Below, in pieces: positions 18,201 to 33,200 of a stretch of DNA of 64,000 bases. How positions within the stretch are numbered: position 1 is the stretch's first letter; each line of letters starts with the position of its first letter. Under the pieces are notes generated by a model. The model saw nothing but the letters and a program-made list of their open reading frames with translations, did not search any database and had not been told where the DNA came from. Source of the stretch: Strix aluco (Eukaryota > Chordata > Aves > Strigiformes > Strigidae); the NCBI RefSeq assembly GCF_031877795.1, contig NC_133955.1, positions 3,658,001-3,722,000 on the forward strand. Reading direction: 5' to 3'. The translations under genes were made by a program, and so were the position numbers.

Positions 18201-21200
18201 CATAAAGGAATACTGGCCAAGCAGTAGGTTGTAGTGGTACTGTATTAATAATTGCATCACAAAGTTGCAGTCCTGTTACGAAAGTCACTGTGTGATGACA
18301 GGCCAACTCAGCAGCCAAATAACTTATGAAAGGAGCCTTGCGGAGCTCCCTGAAATAGCACGTACCTGTGCAGTCTCTCTTAGTTACATGTTCTTGCCAA
18401 AGCTGATGTCAGAAACTCTTCCTCCTACTAGAAAGTAAAATCCTGGTTAATAAATGCAAAGTGAGCCTCCCTAATACATTAGCTTGGGAACGGACTCTGG
18501 AACTGCTGCGTTCTGCGTAGAGATCCCCGAGGAGTATGTGGATAATGAGCTCTTTCTTTACAGGAAAAATGCTGAATTGGTGCCTGCTGATAAAGGCCAC
18601 TTCAGCTGTCTAAAGGATCTCCTGATTTTTAAATGAATTGCTTAATAGAAAGTAAATTTAGGGGATGGGTTCATTACTGGGTAATTTAACCCATATCCAG
18701 ACAAGCAGCATAATAAATACTTTTTCTGTGGGGAAATGTAAAGAGATGGGGAGCCACCACCATTTTTTCTTCCACTTTATTCATAAATAGTGTAACCAGA
18801 GCTAATGATGAGTTCAGAAAACACCAATTTGGTAAAATTAACATTTTCTGTAGAAGCAATGTGATTGCAATATCTGGTTTTTGGGGGGACTTGGCCAGAC
18901 TGCTGATGACAGCCCCTCTGATTTCAGGTTCCTGATCCCAGCATCCCCTCAGATTCCAACATGACAGTCAGCTAGAGTGTGTTGGACCATCTTTTGCCAA
19001 GGTTAGTACAATTTTGGGTCCCTGGCTTTTGAATGGCCTTGCCATGTGAATTGTTGTCTACTGAACAGCCTCCCAGTTCTGAAAAATTCCCAAATTTCAT
19101 CTTCTGCCCCGTAACCCAGCCCGATCCCATCTGCATTCTGGGGAGCTGAATCACCTTCCAGTGCTTGTTTCTTACTCGTGTCTGTGTAGGAAAGCTGGGA
19201 CTCGTGCTCTAGGCAGCTCGGGTGGGATGAATCCAACCCCTTGTGCTCCAGGGTGAACAGGGAGTGCTGAAGATTATTCTTCCCCCCCCCGTGCAGCCCT
19301 GCTTTATCCTGGGGAGAAGGAAGGCGACCACTGCTGCATATGAAGGGGACCCGCAGGAGGGACTCCAGCCAGACTGCAGCAGGGAGGAAGGCAGGTTAGC
19401 AGGGTGAATATCAAAACTGTTGTTTTCTGAGGTGAGACTGGCAACTGGCTGATCTCTGCTACCGAGTCTGCCATCCTGAATTTGCTGCCGCACGTTCCCC
19501 AGAGAGGCCCGGGCAGCTCACAGGTAAGATGGAGCCCTGGATCTGTCTGTGCATGGCAGGAGGAGAGGCCAAGGGTGACTGGTTTTGAGGGTCAAAGGAC
19601 ATCCTGCTTTCCAGAGAAGGGGGTTATAACATGAGGGCAGAGATGAGGAATATGTCCTGTAATCTCAGGTCTAGAAGTACTGGGAGATTTTTTTTTATCA
19701 AGACCTTGTTAGCACATACCCATGGAACTGGTGATTGGAATTCCTTTGCAGCAGACTGGTGACCAAACCTGGCTGGGTTGTAATGTAGCAGAACCCCAAA
19801 GGCAAAGTGGGCTTTCACATGGGTGTGTTTCAGAAGTCTATTACAGGGAAATAATTACAGATGCTGTAAGTAACTGAAGTCCTGGGACTTGCCTTCCTTA
19901 TGTCTCATTTCATCAGCTTTTGTGGCTGTGTCTCCTCCTGTCGCTTGTTCCAGTTCTAATTTGTGGTCATTATGTGTCCTCTGACCTGAGCAGAGACTGT
20001 ATAGCTGGCCTGTGTGGTCTTTGGCTCCACTTGTCAGAGCAGAAAAGAGAGCTGGGACTTCTGAAGGGCAGCTGTTTCATGAGCACAGAAATTGAGAAGT
20101 AAAATCAATGGCTGTTAGTCTTAGAAGAAACATTGAACATGGGCTGTAGTCGCTGAAGTTCAACATTCAGTAATTTTGTCTGCAATGGCTGGAATTGTTT
20201 TTTCGCTGGCTTTTGCCCTCAGAACAACCTCAAATGTGTTACGTACAGCTATCAAAAATGGTGTAAATCCTTTGATTGCTTCTGAGCGTGGGAATGTTCA
20301 GTCCCTGCTTCAGTTTTGCTACTGAACACGCCAATATAGTAATACCCTTGTGAACTGTAAATTGGAACAGGTTGTACTTATCCCACTGTCAGAGTGACTA
20401 GAGAACTAGTCAGCAGTTTACTCTGAGAATAAAAAAACTGCCTGGGATCCAATACTGAAATAGCTAAAAGAAGCAAAAAAAGGGACGAGAGAAATTGAAT
20501 AAAGATAGAGGAATGAGAGCATAGCTCTGTGTGTGTCAGGTCTGCCTCTGCAATTTGTGGACAAATAATATGGATTAAAATTTATTAGTCATACTTTCAG
20601 TGGCACAAGCGTGTATTACAAGAACTGGGAAATGAATGCAGCTACTAACTAGCTCTCATAAAACAGTGCTACATCCCTGACCCGTGTGTTGGGATGTTGT
20701 AGTTTAGCTCATTGATTCAGAGTTTTCAGAAGGAAGTAGAGCTTGGCAGCCATAAAAGTGGCAGAACTGAACCTTGTGCCTAATGCTCATCTCCACGGAG
20801 TGGCGCGAGAACGTGCAAGTCTAGTGGCAGTTGCTGTTGTGACAGCAATAAAAAACGGTGTGTAATAATTAGTAATCACTACTGCCAGGTAATGCTTCTT
20901 GTATGTAAAGTTTGGGTAATGTAGCTTTGAAAAACAGATTAGGCAGACAAAAATAGTGAGGCCATATTTAGTAAAAGAAGGGTTTCCTCAATAAATATAA
21001 TTCTGGGTCTAGAAAGTGTAGCTGGATCTCTTAGAGCCCAGCCCAGTGGCTCACTCTGCTGGACAACAGCTGGTCAAGTTTCCTGAAATTCGTCTGTGAG
21101 TCCACATGATGCTGTAGGATGTCCTGTTGATTAAGCATATGCCCCAACTTTAGTGATTTTTCTCAGTTTAATAATGATTGACATTATTTGGTATTTGTTT

Positions 21201-24200
21201 TATAACTTGAATGACTGCAGTTCTCACTCAGTGTGTTCTGATAGCTTGGAGAAACTGGAGTGAAGGGTCCACAGAGGAGGTGAGTAGGGAAAAGCAGGAA
21301 GAGAGAAACCCTTCCCAGCCACTGTGTTGCAGCAGCTGAAGGAACAGTTTCTAGTAGGACTGGAAATGAGCTGAGTGGATTTTGCAAATCCCCCAGTTCA
21401 TGTACGGTTGATGTCATCTGCTAGTTCATCATAACTGGTACAAATAACGGAGGAAAACAGAATAAGGAAGCTTTAGCCCATGTGAAAGATGGCTAATTTC
21501 TTCTTCCTCTGGGTGACTGGATTAAAAATCATGGCGTTGCATAACCTCTAGCCATGGAAAAGCTTACGTCTGTCTGGAATGTTATCTGCTGCAGCACTTG
21601 GTAGTTATGAATGAGTTCCCTAATCCCTTGACATAAATGTTCTGGCAGGCACTTGCAAACCTTCTTGTGGTCTAATGCTTTTTGAGAAGACTGCCCTTCA
21701 TCAGGTGTTAGTGACCAGTACAGGCTTGGGAGATGGACGTTTACACTAGCAAAGGCCTTTTCTACAAATACAGCTTTTAGAAAAAGACTTTACTGCATGT
21801 GTTGAGGAGGAGTCTTTGGGGATTTAAAAAAAATTTGCATTATTTCTTATAGTTGTTCAGGAGGCCAACTAAGGAATACAAAAGAAATAAAGATTCTTTA
21901 AATTTCAGGAAGCGCTGACTTGCTGTTATGATTTGATATGATGGAGTTTCTCATATATATATATAAGCACAATCTTTTTTCTTCAGGCTGTTTTCTATAG
22001 GATCTACTTTGCTCTTTTTCCTTTCAGACTAAGTTGCAAGTATGAAAAATCATAAGATTATTCAATGATCTTCAAATCAGATGATTCAGGTATATTTGTG
22101 AAATGGTTTAGCTTTAATATAAAGAACCTCAAAACCTCAAGTTTTTGCTCATATCCACAGTTTCTGAGATCCATTCTTATGGTGTGTAAATTATCTAATG
22201 TTTGAGTCATTTTGGACTAGATGGGTTTTAGCTTTTACCCTTAATGCTGCTTATCTCTGGATTAAGCTGTACTGCACAGCAATTTAAACCCTTCTTTTTG
22301 AGTATGATCGAAAGCCATTGACTGGGATGCTCCACTAAAGGAGGAAAATACTGATCATGTGCATTTCTTGGACGTGTGGGAGAGGAGCTTTCTCATTATC
22401 GCCTCCCAGAACAGTCCCCCCTTTTTGGATCCTGTAACGGGGCCTGAGCCTGTGTGTGCCCCCCTCCCTGCAGCAACCTGTCCGTGTTCAAATGCACACG
22501 TGAGGCTGGGGTCAGATGTGCTGTTCTGGCTGCTGGTGAGTGGTATGAAAAGGTTGCTGTGACTCAGCTCTGCGGCGCTGCTCGCAGCCTGCAGGAGATG
22601 GCAGTTCCCCTCGCAGGGCTGTATGATGTGGCACTCTCAGAAAGACCTAAATGAACGTGTTTGATAGCGAGGAGGTGTGGTTACGTGCAGTTTTGCTGTC
22701 AGACTTGAGGAGCAGTGATAAACAGCTGGTTTTGAGATGGTTAGCTTTGAACGTGCTGCACAAGATACTGAAGTGAAACCAGTCTAATAATGTCTGTTTC
22801 CTAGTTTTGGATGAGCAAGGGGAAACTGGATTTCTGTTTACTGGTAATTATAAAGCCATGGAGAGCTCAGTGCATTAGGGCTGTGCTATATTTAAATGGT
22901 ACCCTGTCTGTCAGATGTTCCTATTACAAAATGTTCTTTGCCAAGATCATGGGGTGAGCCTCTCCTTTTAAAAGGTGTTTTTGAAACTCTTAGTTGTTTT
23001 CAGAAAATTGGTAAATGTGCCATGGCTGTGACATCTGTATCTGTCTTCACTTTGTGCTATTAAGTCATTCCAAGACCATTTTAAAGGTGTTGTAGACAAC
23101 TACGGGAAATGCCATTTCACCACTTGTACAGTGGATTTATTGCATTTCTGAAAGATGAAACTGTTATTAATGCAAAAAATAGACTCTTCTCCAGTCTCTC
23201 ACCCCGTGCGTCGCAGTCACTTAGTGCTATCTTTAATTAGGAGACTGTCACAGCTGAATTAAAAATAACAATTCAAAAAAAACCCAACCTCCTGTGAACT
23301 CGGGCCAGTGTGATTGACAGTCATGAGACTTAAAGGTTTTACTTATCCCTAGAGGAGCTGGAGCCCTGACAATGAGCATACCAGCACCCTCGTGCTGCCC
23401 CGGCAGTGTCCCGCGCACAGGATGGGAAGAAGCATTCACCCGCTGGTGTGGGGTGTGCTGAGACTTCTGCCCATGGGGGTTTTGGTCCGGGTTTGCCACC
23501 AAGAGGTTCACTTAGTGATGGTGGTTTCTTGTAAGTGTCTTGTCTAGTTGACAGTTAGATTGACAATAGCAAAGTCATTTCATGCAGTTCATGTTAAGAG
23601 CTCTAAAATGTCACGGTTTTGGTCATGTCTGGGATTGAGTTGAAATCCTAGGGCTAGAGAGAGCTGCTTTGTACATTAATAGACCCTTTAATTAGCAGGC
23701 TCCGCAGTAAGACCTATCTTCTTGTTAAGGATTTATTAAAATCATGCATAAGCTCTGCTACTGGAATATGCTAATTTATTTGTGAATCTCTTGGATTATT
23801 CAGCAGAGGAGTTGAATGTTCCTCACAAGGACAGCCTTTGAAGACTGTTTCCTTTAAATAAATAAATTTTTAAAAATCCTAGCCCTTCATTTGCTTGTTG
23901 TCTTTGAGATAAACGCTCATGAAACCAGCTGCAATTTTGACAAGAATATTGATGGGTTTGCTTGCTTGTCACATTAAAAATGACCTGGAGTGGACTGTTC
24001 TGGAATAGACTTCAATTTTAGAACTTTCCACTTTCAAGAGCGACCTCATTCAGTGCCCAAATGGTCACCTTTCCTCTGCACAAACACCTCATTATGTGTG
24101 CTGAAATAGGTATCATCTCTGCTTCTTCAATTTTGTTTTTTTTTTAAGTGGTATTTTCCCTTTTTTAAACTTCCACAAAATATGGCTACAGTTCCTGGCT

Positions 24201-27200
24201 AATTTTGCTGAAACGTGACACTAGCCAAATATTTTTGTGAAAGAATTATTAGTCATATAAGAAAGAATGTAATGGCATATTCTTAGAAAGTGTTATAACT
24301 ATGCTTGACATGTAAAATATTTATCCAGACATGTAAACAAAGCAAGAAGTGTCTTGCCAATGTACCATCATAAACCTTAGTTATTTTGAAATCTTGAGCA
24401 AGATGTTTTTCAATTCTTGAAAATAAGGTATCAAGTTCTCTGCTGACATAAATTGACAGAGTGCTAATGGTTGGCTTTACCTAGCTGAAATTTTAGCCCC
24501 TGCTTTTGCGTCCCTAAAAATAAATCAAGATGTGTTTTCCTGAAGAGCTGCAATTGTGCTAAATAGAACTCCTCTGTTTGTTTTGGGTTTGGATCAGTTT
24601 AGTATTACTTGCAGAGTTCACTAATGCGGCTGCGCTCTAAGAGGTAGGCCTTGTGTTTGGTTTGCTTTTTGTTATTGTCTGTATCTTAGTGTGAATTAAA
24701 CAACTCGTTTGGTTCAGAGAACTCGGTTGTTTCTGCAGACAACGCTGATAGCCTTTGCTTTGCTCATAAGGGGTATGTCAGCCCTTTGGCTGGACGGGGC
24801 TGTAGCTGGCTTCCAGCGACTTGCCCTCCTGAAGGTTGTGGCCTCATGGGGATGCCAGGTAGTTACCCTGGCAGGGACCCCATGCCAGCCTGTCTCGTAC
24901 CAAAGTTAGGTAAAGAACTCCTGGGCTGGGTTTTGACACTCGAGTTTTGCCAAGCCTGGTTCTGCTCTTCCACACTGGACACAAGCTGCTGGTGGACCTT
25001 TATTCAGAGCCAGGCCCAGAGCACCAGAGCCCTGTGCTGCGGGTGCAGGGGCTGGCTGCTGGGCTCTGCCCTCTTCCTATTCCCGTCCCCCTTGTGCAGC
25101 CTCTTCAGGCCCTGAAACGCTGACAGGGGCGTACAGCAGATCAGAGCTTATTCAGGTACATCGGTAGGCACTGAGCTCCTCCTGACTGTAGTACGAATGA
25201 ACCGCTTTTTCAAGATGGGAATATTTACTTTCAAATTTGATTGTATTTCATGCTGCTTCCCTGGTTTTGGTTTGTTTTCTTTTTTTTGATGCTGTATGCT
25301 CTGTTACTCTGAAATCTCTTTGGTGAAGAGCTACTGTAACTGCATTCAACTTTCAAAAATCTGCCATCTATTGTTTGGTTTTCAAGCTGCTGCCATGTAA
25401 TTGGTTAAAAATGAATGGCAGTTGGAGTTGTAGCAGATGAGCTGGGAGTGAGTGAGCAGTTACTTGTTGGGATCCCTTCCAGAGAAGGAAGGTGGAGTTT
25501 GAAGCTGCTCACAGCCTTTCTAAAATAAGAGTCAAAGCAAGTAGGTGCGTTTTGCCATGGATGAAACAACTAACTTTTTTTGTAGGAAACTAAAAGTTCA
25601 GTAAGTGAGGAGAGGGATTTTTAGTCTGAATATTCTTTCTACCAATATTCTGCTGTAAAATAATTCACTCCTATTAAAACTGTTGTGTATTTCAACATAC
25701 TCTGATTCTTAATACACCGATCCTCACCTCAGGAGGATCCCCACTGGCTAGTTGCTATGCCAAGAGCAAAGAGGGCAGTTTATCTGTTACGGTGCTGCAG
25801 GTTGATGTTGGGACCCTGCGCTGCAGGTCAGAATTGCAGGTGGTTGTGGTAGCAACAGCTCCAAGTACTGGGCTTCAGGTGGTGTCTGCAGCTCCTGGCT
25901 CTCCTAAGGCCACTGTGGTGAAGGAGACAGGAGGGGGTTATGGTGTGTTCAGCCTGTCAGTTGTGAGCTGGTGTTAATTTGTCCCCTGCTGTTGTCGTCT
26001 TGCTGATTTGGGGGTGAATGCTCTTCTGCATGCTTTGAAAGTGCAACAAGCTGCGTGGCTCTTGAGCATTGTGTGCTCTAGGTGGAGTTTTCACAATCCT
26101 GAATGATGGTAACCCACCTCACCTTCTGTGGGACAATATGCCTTAGTGATTAGAGGCTGTTGCTCTTCCTTTACATCCCCCCAATCTCCTTAACAGGCTA
26201 CAGGTACGTTCTTGCACCTACATCTGGCTAGACTAGATAATTGGGCATTAAAGAATTAAAAGCTTGCACCCAAATCAAAAGTAATAACAAGTGCTTGCAA
26301 TACCTTGTATGTATGTACAGTAAAAACATGAGTTACTTAGTAAATTAGTGACAACTTGGTTTTATTACGTTGGCTTGATTGATTTGTTTTTAAGTGAGAT
26401 ATCTCTTAAGGCATCTTTCATTAATCAGGTGCTATGTAACGATCAGGCTTTAAAACTCATCAGTACACACACGTGCTTTATCACTGGTATGAGTCAGAAC
26501 AAAAATAGTTTCTTAAGGTTCTATTGCATTAAAAATGATATATTATTGATGACATGTGGCTGATGTCATCTACCTGGACTTGTGCACAGCATTTGACATT
26601 GTCCCACACAACATCCTTGTCTCTAAATTGGATAGACATGGATGTGACAGATGGACCACTTAGAGGATAAGGAATTGGCTGGATGGTTGCGCTCAGGATT
26701 GTGGTCAATGGCTCGGTGTCCAAGTGGAGAGTGGTGACCAGTGACGTTCCTCAGGGGTCAGCGCTGGCACTGGCACTGTTTAACATCTTTGGTGCCATGG
26801 AGAGCGGGATCGAGGCCCCCTCAGCAAGCTCCCTGCTGACACCGAGCTGTGTGGTGCGGCTGACGCGCTGGAGGGAAGGGATCCATCCGGAGGGAGCTGG
26901 GCAGGCTGGAGAGGGGGGACGTGCAAACCTCATAGAGTTCAACAAGGCCAAGTGCAAGGTCCTGCCATGGGTCGAGGCAATCCCAAGCACAAACACAGGC
27001 TGGGCAAGGAGTGGGCTGAGAGCAGCCCTGAGGAGAATCACTTGGGGGTGTTGGTTGACAAGAAGCTCAACATGAGCCAGCAATATGCGCTCACAGCCCA
27101 GAAAGCCAACTGTGTCCTGGGCTGCAGGGAGAGAAGTGTGGCCAGCAGGTTGGAGGGGGGGATTCTCCCTCTCTGCTCCGCTCTCGTGAGACCCCCCTGC

Positions 27201-30200
27201 AGTGCCGTGGCCAGCTCTGGGGGCACCAACATCAGAAGAACACAGACCTGCTTGAGTGGGTCCAGAGGAGGCCACAAAGATGCTCGGGGGGCTGGAGCAC
27301 CCCCCTGTGAGGACAGGCTGAGAGAGTTGGGGGGGGTTCAGCTGAAGAAGAGAAGGCTCCGGGGAGGCCTTAGAGCGGCCTTCCAGGACTTAAAGGGGGG
27401 AGGGACTCTTGATCAGGGGTGTGGGGATAGGGTAAGGGATAATGGTTTCAAACTGAAAGAGGATAGATTTAGATGAGATGTAAGGAAGAAATTCTTCCCA
27501 GTGAGGGTGGTGAGGCCCTGGCACAGGTTGCCAGAGCAGCTGTGGCTGCCCCCTCCCTGGAAGGGTTCAAGGCCAGGTTGGACGGGGCTTTGGGCAACCT
27601 GGGCTAGTGGAAGGTGCCCCTGCCTGGGGCAGGGGGGATTTAATTTCCCTTCCAACCCAAACCATTCAGTGATCTTTAATTCTGTTGTTCTGTAAAATTG
27701 TGTTTGGAGCAGTCTCTGAGCAATCCAGATATATCTTAGGGGAAAACATTAAGAACAACAGAATAGATTGATTTAATATTTGAACTGGTAGAGGGTAACA
27801 TTTCCAGGTGACATAAACGTGTAATGCCTGTGCAATGCTGTGCATAGGCACCCAGGCTCTGGGGGAAGAAGGTACTTACTGGGGCTCATTAGCAATACAT
27901 CTTAGGGGGAGTTAATGTATCAAAATATCCTCAGTTACTGTAAATTTGTTTGGGCCCAAGTCCAAGGGCCTCTGGACTCAGGAATCCTTATGCACATGGT
28001 TGTGTACGTACTCAGAAATTCTGGTAGTTAATTCCTTTCTGCCTGCATAAGGGATGTGTGGCAGATGAGTGGCAGGAGTGTATTTAACCATATGGCATCA
28101 GGGGTTTAATAAAACCTCGCCTTTTCTACCGCGTAATTCCTGCAAAAACAGGCTGAACCAGGCATCTGGGGGGCTTTTGCTGAAAATAGGAGGCTTAAAA
28201 TAAAGCTGTTTGCTACCATACAGTTTTTTCTATTCAAACTTTTCAAGAATCAGCTGGGGGGAGACGGGGACTTTTAAATTGAAATATTTACATGAATCAG
28301 ACATCTGGGCTTTGGGGGAGTGACCATTGCTGCACAAACAGTTTAAACTCTGAAGCTTTGCTGTGACTTAGTGCTTCCCTCTATTAAAGAAGGATTTCAG
28401 GACATTGGTGCTGGTAGCACTGAGAACACATGAGCCGCCAGTAAGTAAGGAGCTGTGTTATTTGAGAGGGGGTGCTTGGCAGAGGGTTTACTCCGGAGTT
28501 ACAGTAGAAACGTGGGTGATTATTTCTGTTCAGAAGTTCTAGTTGCTGCAAGTATATCGGGCTTGGGGTTAGAGCCTTCTCAGAAATACTGTTGTCCTTA
28601 TGCTTTTTTGTATAGTACATAATTGAGAAGCTTGACTTCTCGTAGTGTAGATGTAGGAATTGGTGTGATTTGAAACCAGTTTAAATTTAACTGCCTAAGA
28701 AGAAAAACTGAGAAAGAAAATAGCATTTTAAAATCTAAACAGTAGGTCTTGCTTTTATGTTTTGTTAAAACGTGGGTTTTTTTCTGAAAGCTTTGTAAGT
28801 AGTTTTGCAGAAAATGGTGGAGCGGAGAGGACAGGGCAAAACTCTGTCTGCTGCTATTGCTCCTGTTCAAGACTTTTACAGAAGTGTATGTGGCTTAACC
28901 TAGTACAGGTGAAGACAAAGTGTAACTCATAGGTGTCCCCTGGCTTAAAACTGTATTTAGCTCAGTATTATGTATTTTAGCAGGGGAACATTTGTTTTTC
29001 CTGCCTCTAGAGAAGATGATCCTGCTTAGATTTGCAACAGCTCATCTTTCCCCCGGGGTTTTCCCCCTTACCCTGGTCAGATCTGCATACTCCAACCTTC
29101 TGTCTAGAAAGGAGATACATATTCTGTATTAGCCAGCTTTATTTAAATTGCTGACTGAATTTAATCACATAGCACTAGCACAGCTGCCATTACCATAGCG
29201 TTAAGAAGCTCTTTATGAGGGTCAAATATAAGAATTACAATTTTTCAGATGACTGTCTTAAACCCAATAGTGTGAAGAGTGGGAATAGCCTTTATAGGTT
29301 GCTTGGTTGCACTCTTTAACGCTCTAGTACCTTTGAGGCTCACGGGGCAGAAGTAGCCCTAGCAAAGCATTAACCTGTTGCCTTATTCAAAATTGTGTTC
29401 CCTTCCGAGACACCCGGTGGTGGGACGTTATTGGATGCACTTCATCTGTTCCAGTTGGTGAGGCTGCCACGGTATGACTTCACTATTTTGGAAAAGCCTA
29501 TAAGAGGTTACTTTGAGTTAATAAATCTCAGTGAGTTTTCTGCATGTATTGGTCTTGGTGATTATAGGTTGGCAAAAGAAACGCTGCTGTCGGAGGGGGG
29601 CACTGATGGGGGTCAGCGCTGTCAGCAGCGATGTGAACTTTCCGCGTGTAAACCAGGTGCTGGCAGTTACGGGAGGACCTGGTGAACCACAGGTCTTCAG
29701 TCAGGGTGTGGATGTGCAGTGTTAAACCATCAAAACCGTATTGCAGACTGGAGTTTTGAATTGCATTTGTAGAAACAGTGGATTTTTGTTAAAGACTCAA
29801 GTAAACGAGTAAGTCTGTAAACTTTGCTAACAGTGAAGCACTATGCACAGAATAGGAGAAAACAATCGAGCATTTCATCAGCCTTCTTGCTGTCTCTTGC
29901 CAGAATTTGCAGGCTGTCCTGCATTGCATCAGTCCTGCTGGACATTATTTTCCATCTATATTTCAAAGCCAGATGGAAAATGATTCCTCTGTATATTGAT
30001 AGAGTTATTTCATAACAAGGGAAAAGCCTTTTGTAATGTGCCGGTGCTAGTTCAACCTATAAATCATCCTTTTATTGTCTGGTTATGTTTGTGTCTATAG
30101 CAGAAAATGAAACGATCATTAGTAGGTATGAGAAAAGCATGTTAAAGGCTCCAGGTAGATTTTCTATCTGATGTAATCTGGGTGAATGCACCTTTATGTT

Positions 30201-33200
30201 GTTCTGCTGTGGTACAGGCATATCTACAGGTGCCAGTGAGTGGCCAGCCTCGGACCTGCCGAGTCTCACGTTGCCTTGAGCGTCCCCTGTTTGGTTCAGT
30301 GCCCAGGGCAGCGCCTGGGGCTCGGACCCTTGTGCTTGTCCAGGGCAGCCTGGTGACAGCAGCTTCCCTGCTTATGTGAGACTTCATGCATGGCCCCTCG
30401 CCTTCTGGAAGAGGAGAAAAACTGCTCTCCTAGACAAGTCTTATGCTTGAAACAGAAATAGTAAGTGAGGAACCGCGTTTGTACTTGACAACTGGAAAAA
30501 TGCTTTTTAAAAAACCACCTGCTATGAGAATGAGAGACCCTCTGAATCTTAAAATGTTTAAAGACTGTAAAATTTGGCCGAAAGCAAGGAGTAGGATTTA
30601 AAAGCAGGATGTGTCATTGCTTTAGAAGTGCCTTTATATTCTACTGTAACTGCAGTACTGACAACGTGGGCCCATCACTCGCCTTTATTTTTGAGTAGGT
30701 AAAGAACTGATAGTCTTGTGTTCACTCCAAGCAACTTGCATTTTAAACTCTAGAGGAGTTTTATACAATTTATACTGAAGATGTGTTTTAACAGGCAGGT
30801 TTTGTCCTTATTTTGTCTTTTCCGATTTCCTAACGGTGCTGTTTCCCACTTACTGGGAATGCGGAAGGGAACAAAGCAGAGCATAAGACAGGAGGCTCTG
30901 TAGAGCAGGCACAGCCTGGCAGGTTTTTTGCCAGTGCCCTTCTGGGCTGTTTCCTTTTCATACTTTCTCCATTTTATTTTTTAAAGCCTTCGGGGACTCC
31001 CAAGTTACAGGTGTGGGAATGAACAGAAGCTGGGGCCAAAATTCCTAGCGTTAGACTCCAGTCACATTCGTTCAAATTCAAACCTGCTGTTTTCAGTGGA
31101 TTTCCTTCATATTTACAGAATGAGACCCCAGATCTGATCTCAATCTTCAATAGAGCAGAAAGTTTTACTTTTTGCCTTTCTTTCTAATGGTTGGATTTCT
31201 CATTCAGCACAGGCCTCTGGAATGCGTCCCTGCGACTGGGGAATTTTTATTGCCACTGAACTGAGCTGACAAGCAGTATGATTATTTTTCTCTTCCTTTC
31301 TCTGGGGAAGTATGTAGCTGATGATGAAAAGCAAATAGTTTTTATGAAAATTAGAAAGTTGGATTGCTGCCTAATTGCCAGTGTGATATTTTTTTCATAG
31401 CAAGTTTGATTGCTTTTTTTTTTTGTTTTTTACTTAACCCAATTCCAAAATTGTGTAGGGTGCACAAGAGCAGACCAGCTGAGAGAAGATGGATGTGAGT
31501 GGTTACTCCATGAGAGAGGCCAGGTTTACAAACTCAGCGTGGTACAGGACTGGCACAGCTGGACTGCATGTGGCCTCCAGCTGAGAAATCCGCACCTTGT
31601 GTACTGCCCAGGGAGGCCTTGGCCAGCAGATCTCTCCTGGTTTGGGTATCTCTGTGCTGCACTCCCGTTGGGGGTTAGACGTACCCTATACTGATTCGCT
31701 AACCCTTATGTACAGGAAATGCTTCTTGTTATTTATCTTACGCATGTGAGATTTCCCTTTTTTTCTTTCCAGAGGAGGAATTCAGTCATTGCGAAGTTGT
31801 TTTTCTGCTTTTATGTTTAGAGGAACTTTTGGCATGTTCCAAGGATATCTTTTAAGAAATTAAAGCAAGGCTAAACTTTTTTGAAAGACGTGCAATTGTA
31901 TTAGAAATACATCTTGTTCTAAAGTAGTAGACTGTAGAATTAGGTCAGGCACACCCTGCATACGCGTGTTTCCTGCTTGCTCATATTTCTGAGAATAATT
32001 GTACATGGGAATGTTTTTGTAGATTTAAAGGAGTGTTGTCACCTTAAAAATGAGTTGTTTGGAGTTTTATTTAAGTCATTGTGGTTACGCTGTGGTTTAG
32101 GAAGAGTGGAAGATTGCTAACTGTCTGATTCACTTGCTCAATGTGCTGCTGGTCCTTCTTCGCCATTCGCAAACCGAGTGGTGAAGTAAGGTTACTCACT
32201 TCTACTATTTTTACTCTCATACAACTTCCTTCTTGTCATGCCAGATGATGGTGAAGCAGTGCATAAGCAGTTGGATGTTAACAGTAAAGGGCTTTACTTT
32301 TCAATGGATTTTGACAGCTCAGCTTTTCATTATTTTTCTTTGAAGTTTCTGTGGTGTTCTGCGAACTTGATACCTAAAATGTTTTATAATGGCTCTTAAA
32401 AAAAAAATCCCAAGGGTAAGGATAAGGAACAAGTAATATAATAAAAAGTTAAGAACCAGCAAGTCTGTACTGATCTGTTATCTTTTTGCTTAATAAAATG
32501 TCCTGTATCTAAATGGGTTTTCTCTGCTGGACATGTTACTGCCTTTGAGTTTCTTTTCTTTGCACACATCACCTATGTGCTGTTCACATTGGTCTGGACA
32601 AGTTAAGCCATTCAGCTCCTTCCAGTAGCTGGATGAGAGCTGTATGCTTTGGGAAGCGGGTTTGGATGTGCCTCAGATCCTTTAGGATGGGGAAGGATAA
32701 TGTGCTGAAGATCAGCCCAGGCCTCTTTACTTTCCAGTACACTTCCCTTTTTTCTTAATTACATAGAGCAAGGATCAGCCTCTTTATCTCTGCAAAGGGT
32801 TTGTAGCATGAATTGTTTGTGCCAAATATGCATTGCTAAATAAAACTGTTTCCAATTTGTGTTTAAAAAAAAAAAATTAAATATCACTTCCATATTTTTC
32901 TGTCAACAGTGTTGGCTCTAAACAAGTTCAGATAAAGAGGACTTCACCGTGACCATCAGCACGTGATGCTTGTTCCGTTGCACGGCTCATTCTTAACGCT
33001 GTGTTCTGGAGGCAGGAGGGACTTACATGCTCTAAACCAGCAGCTGGAGTCAGATGTGAATTTTGATTTTTTGACTGTGATACCGATTTCCTTTAAAAAA
33101 CCAACCAAACAAACAAAAAAAACACAAAACAAAAACCCCAACACAGCCTATTTAGGAGTGTTTTCTCTGATCTTTAGTGCTGGGCTTTTGATATTCGTGG

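Noticed and set aside
21953-21966. AT dinucleotide run
   Set aside because: Too short to report as a microsatellite of interest.
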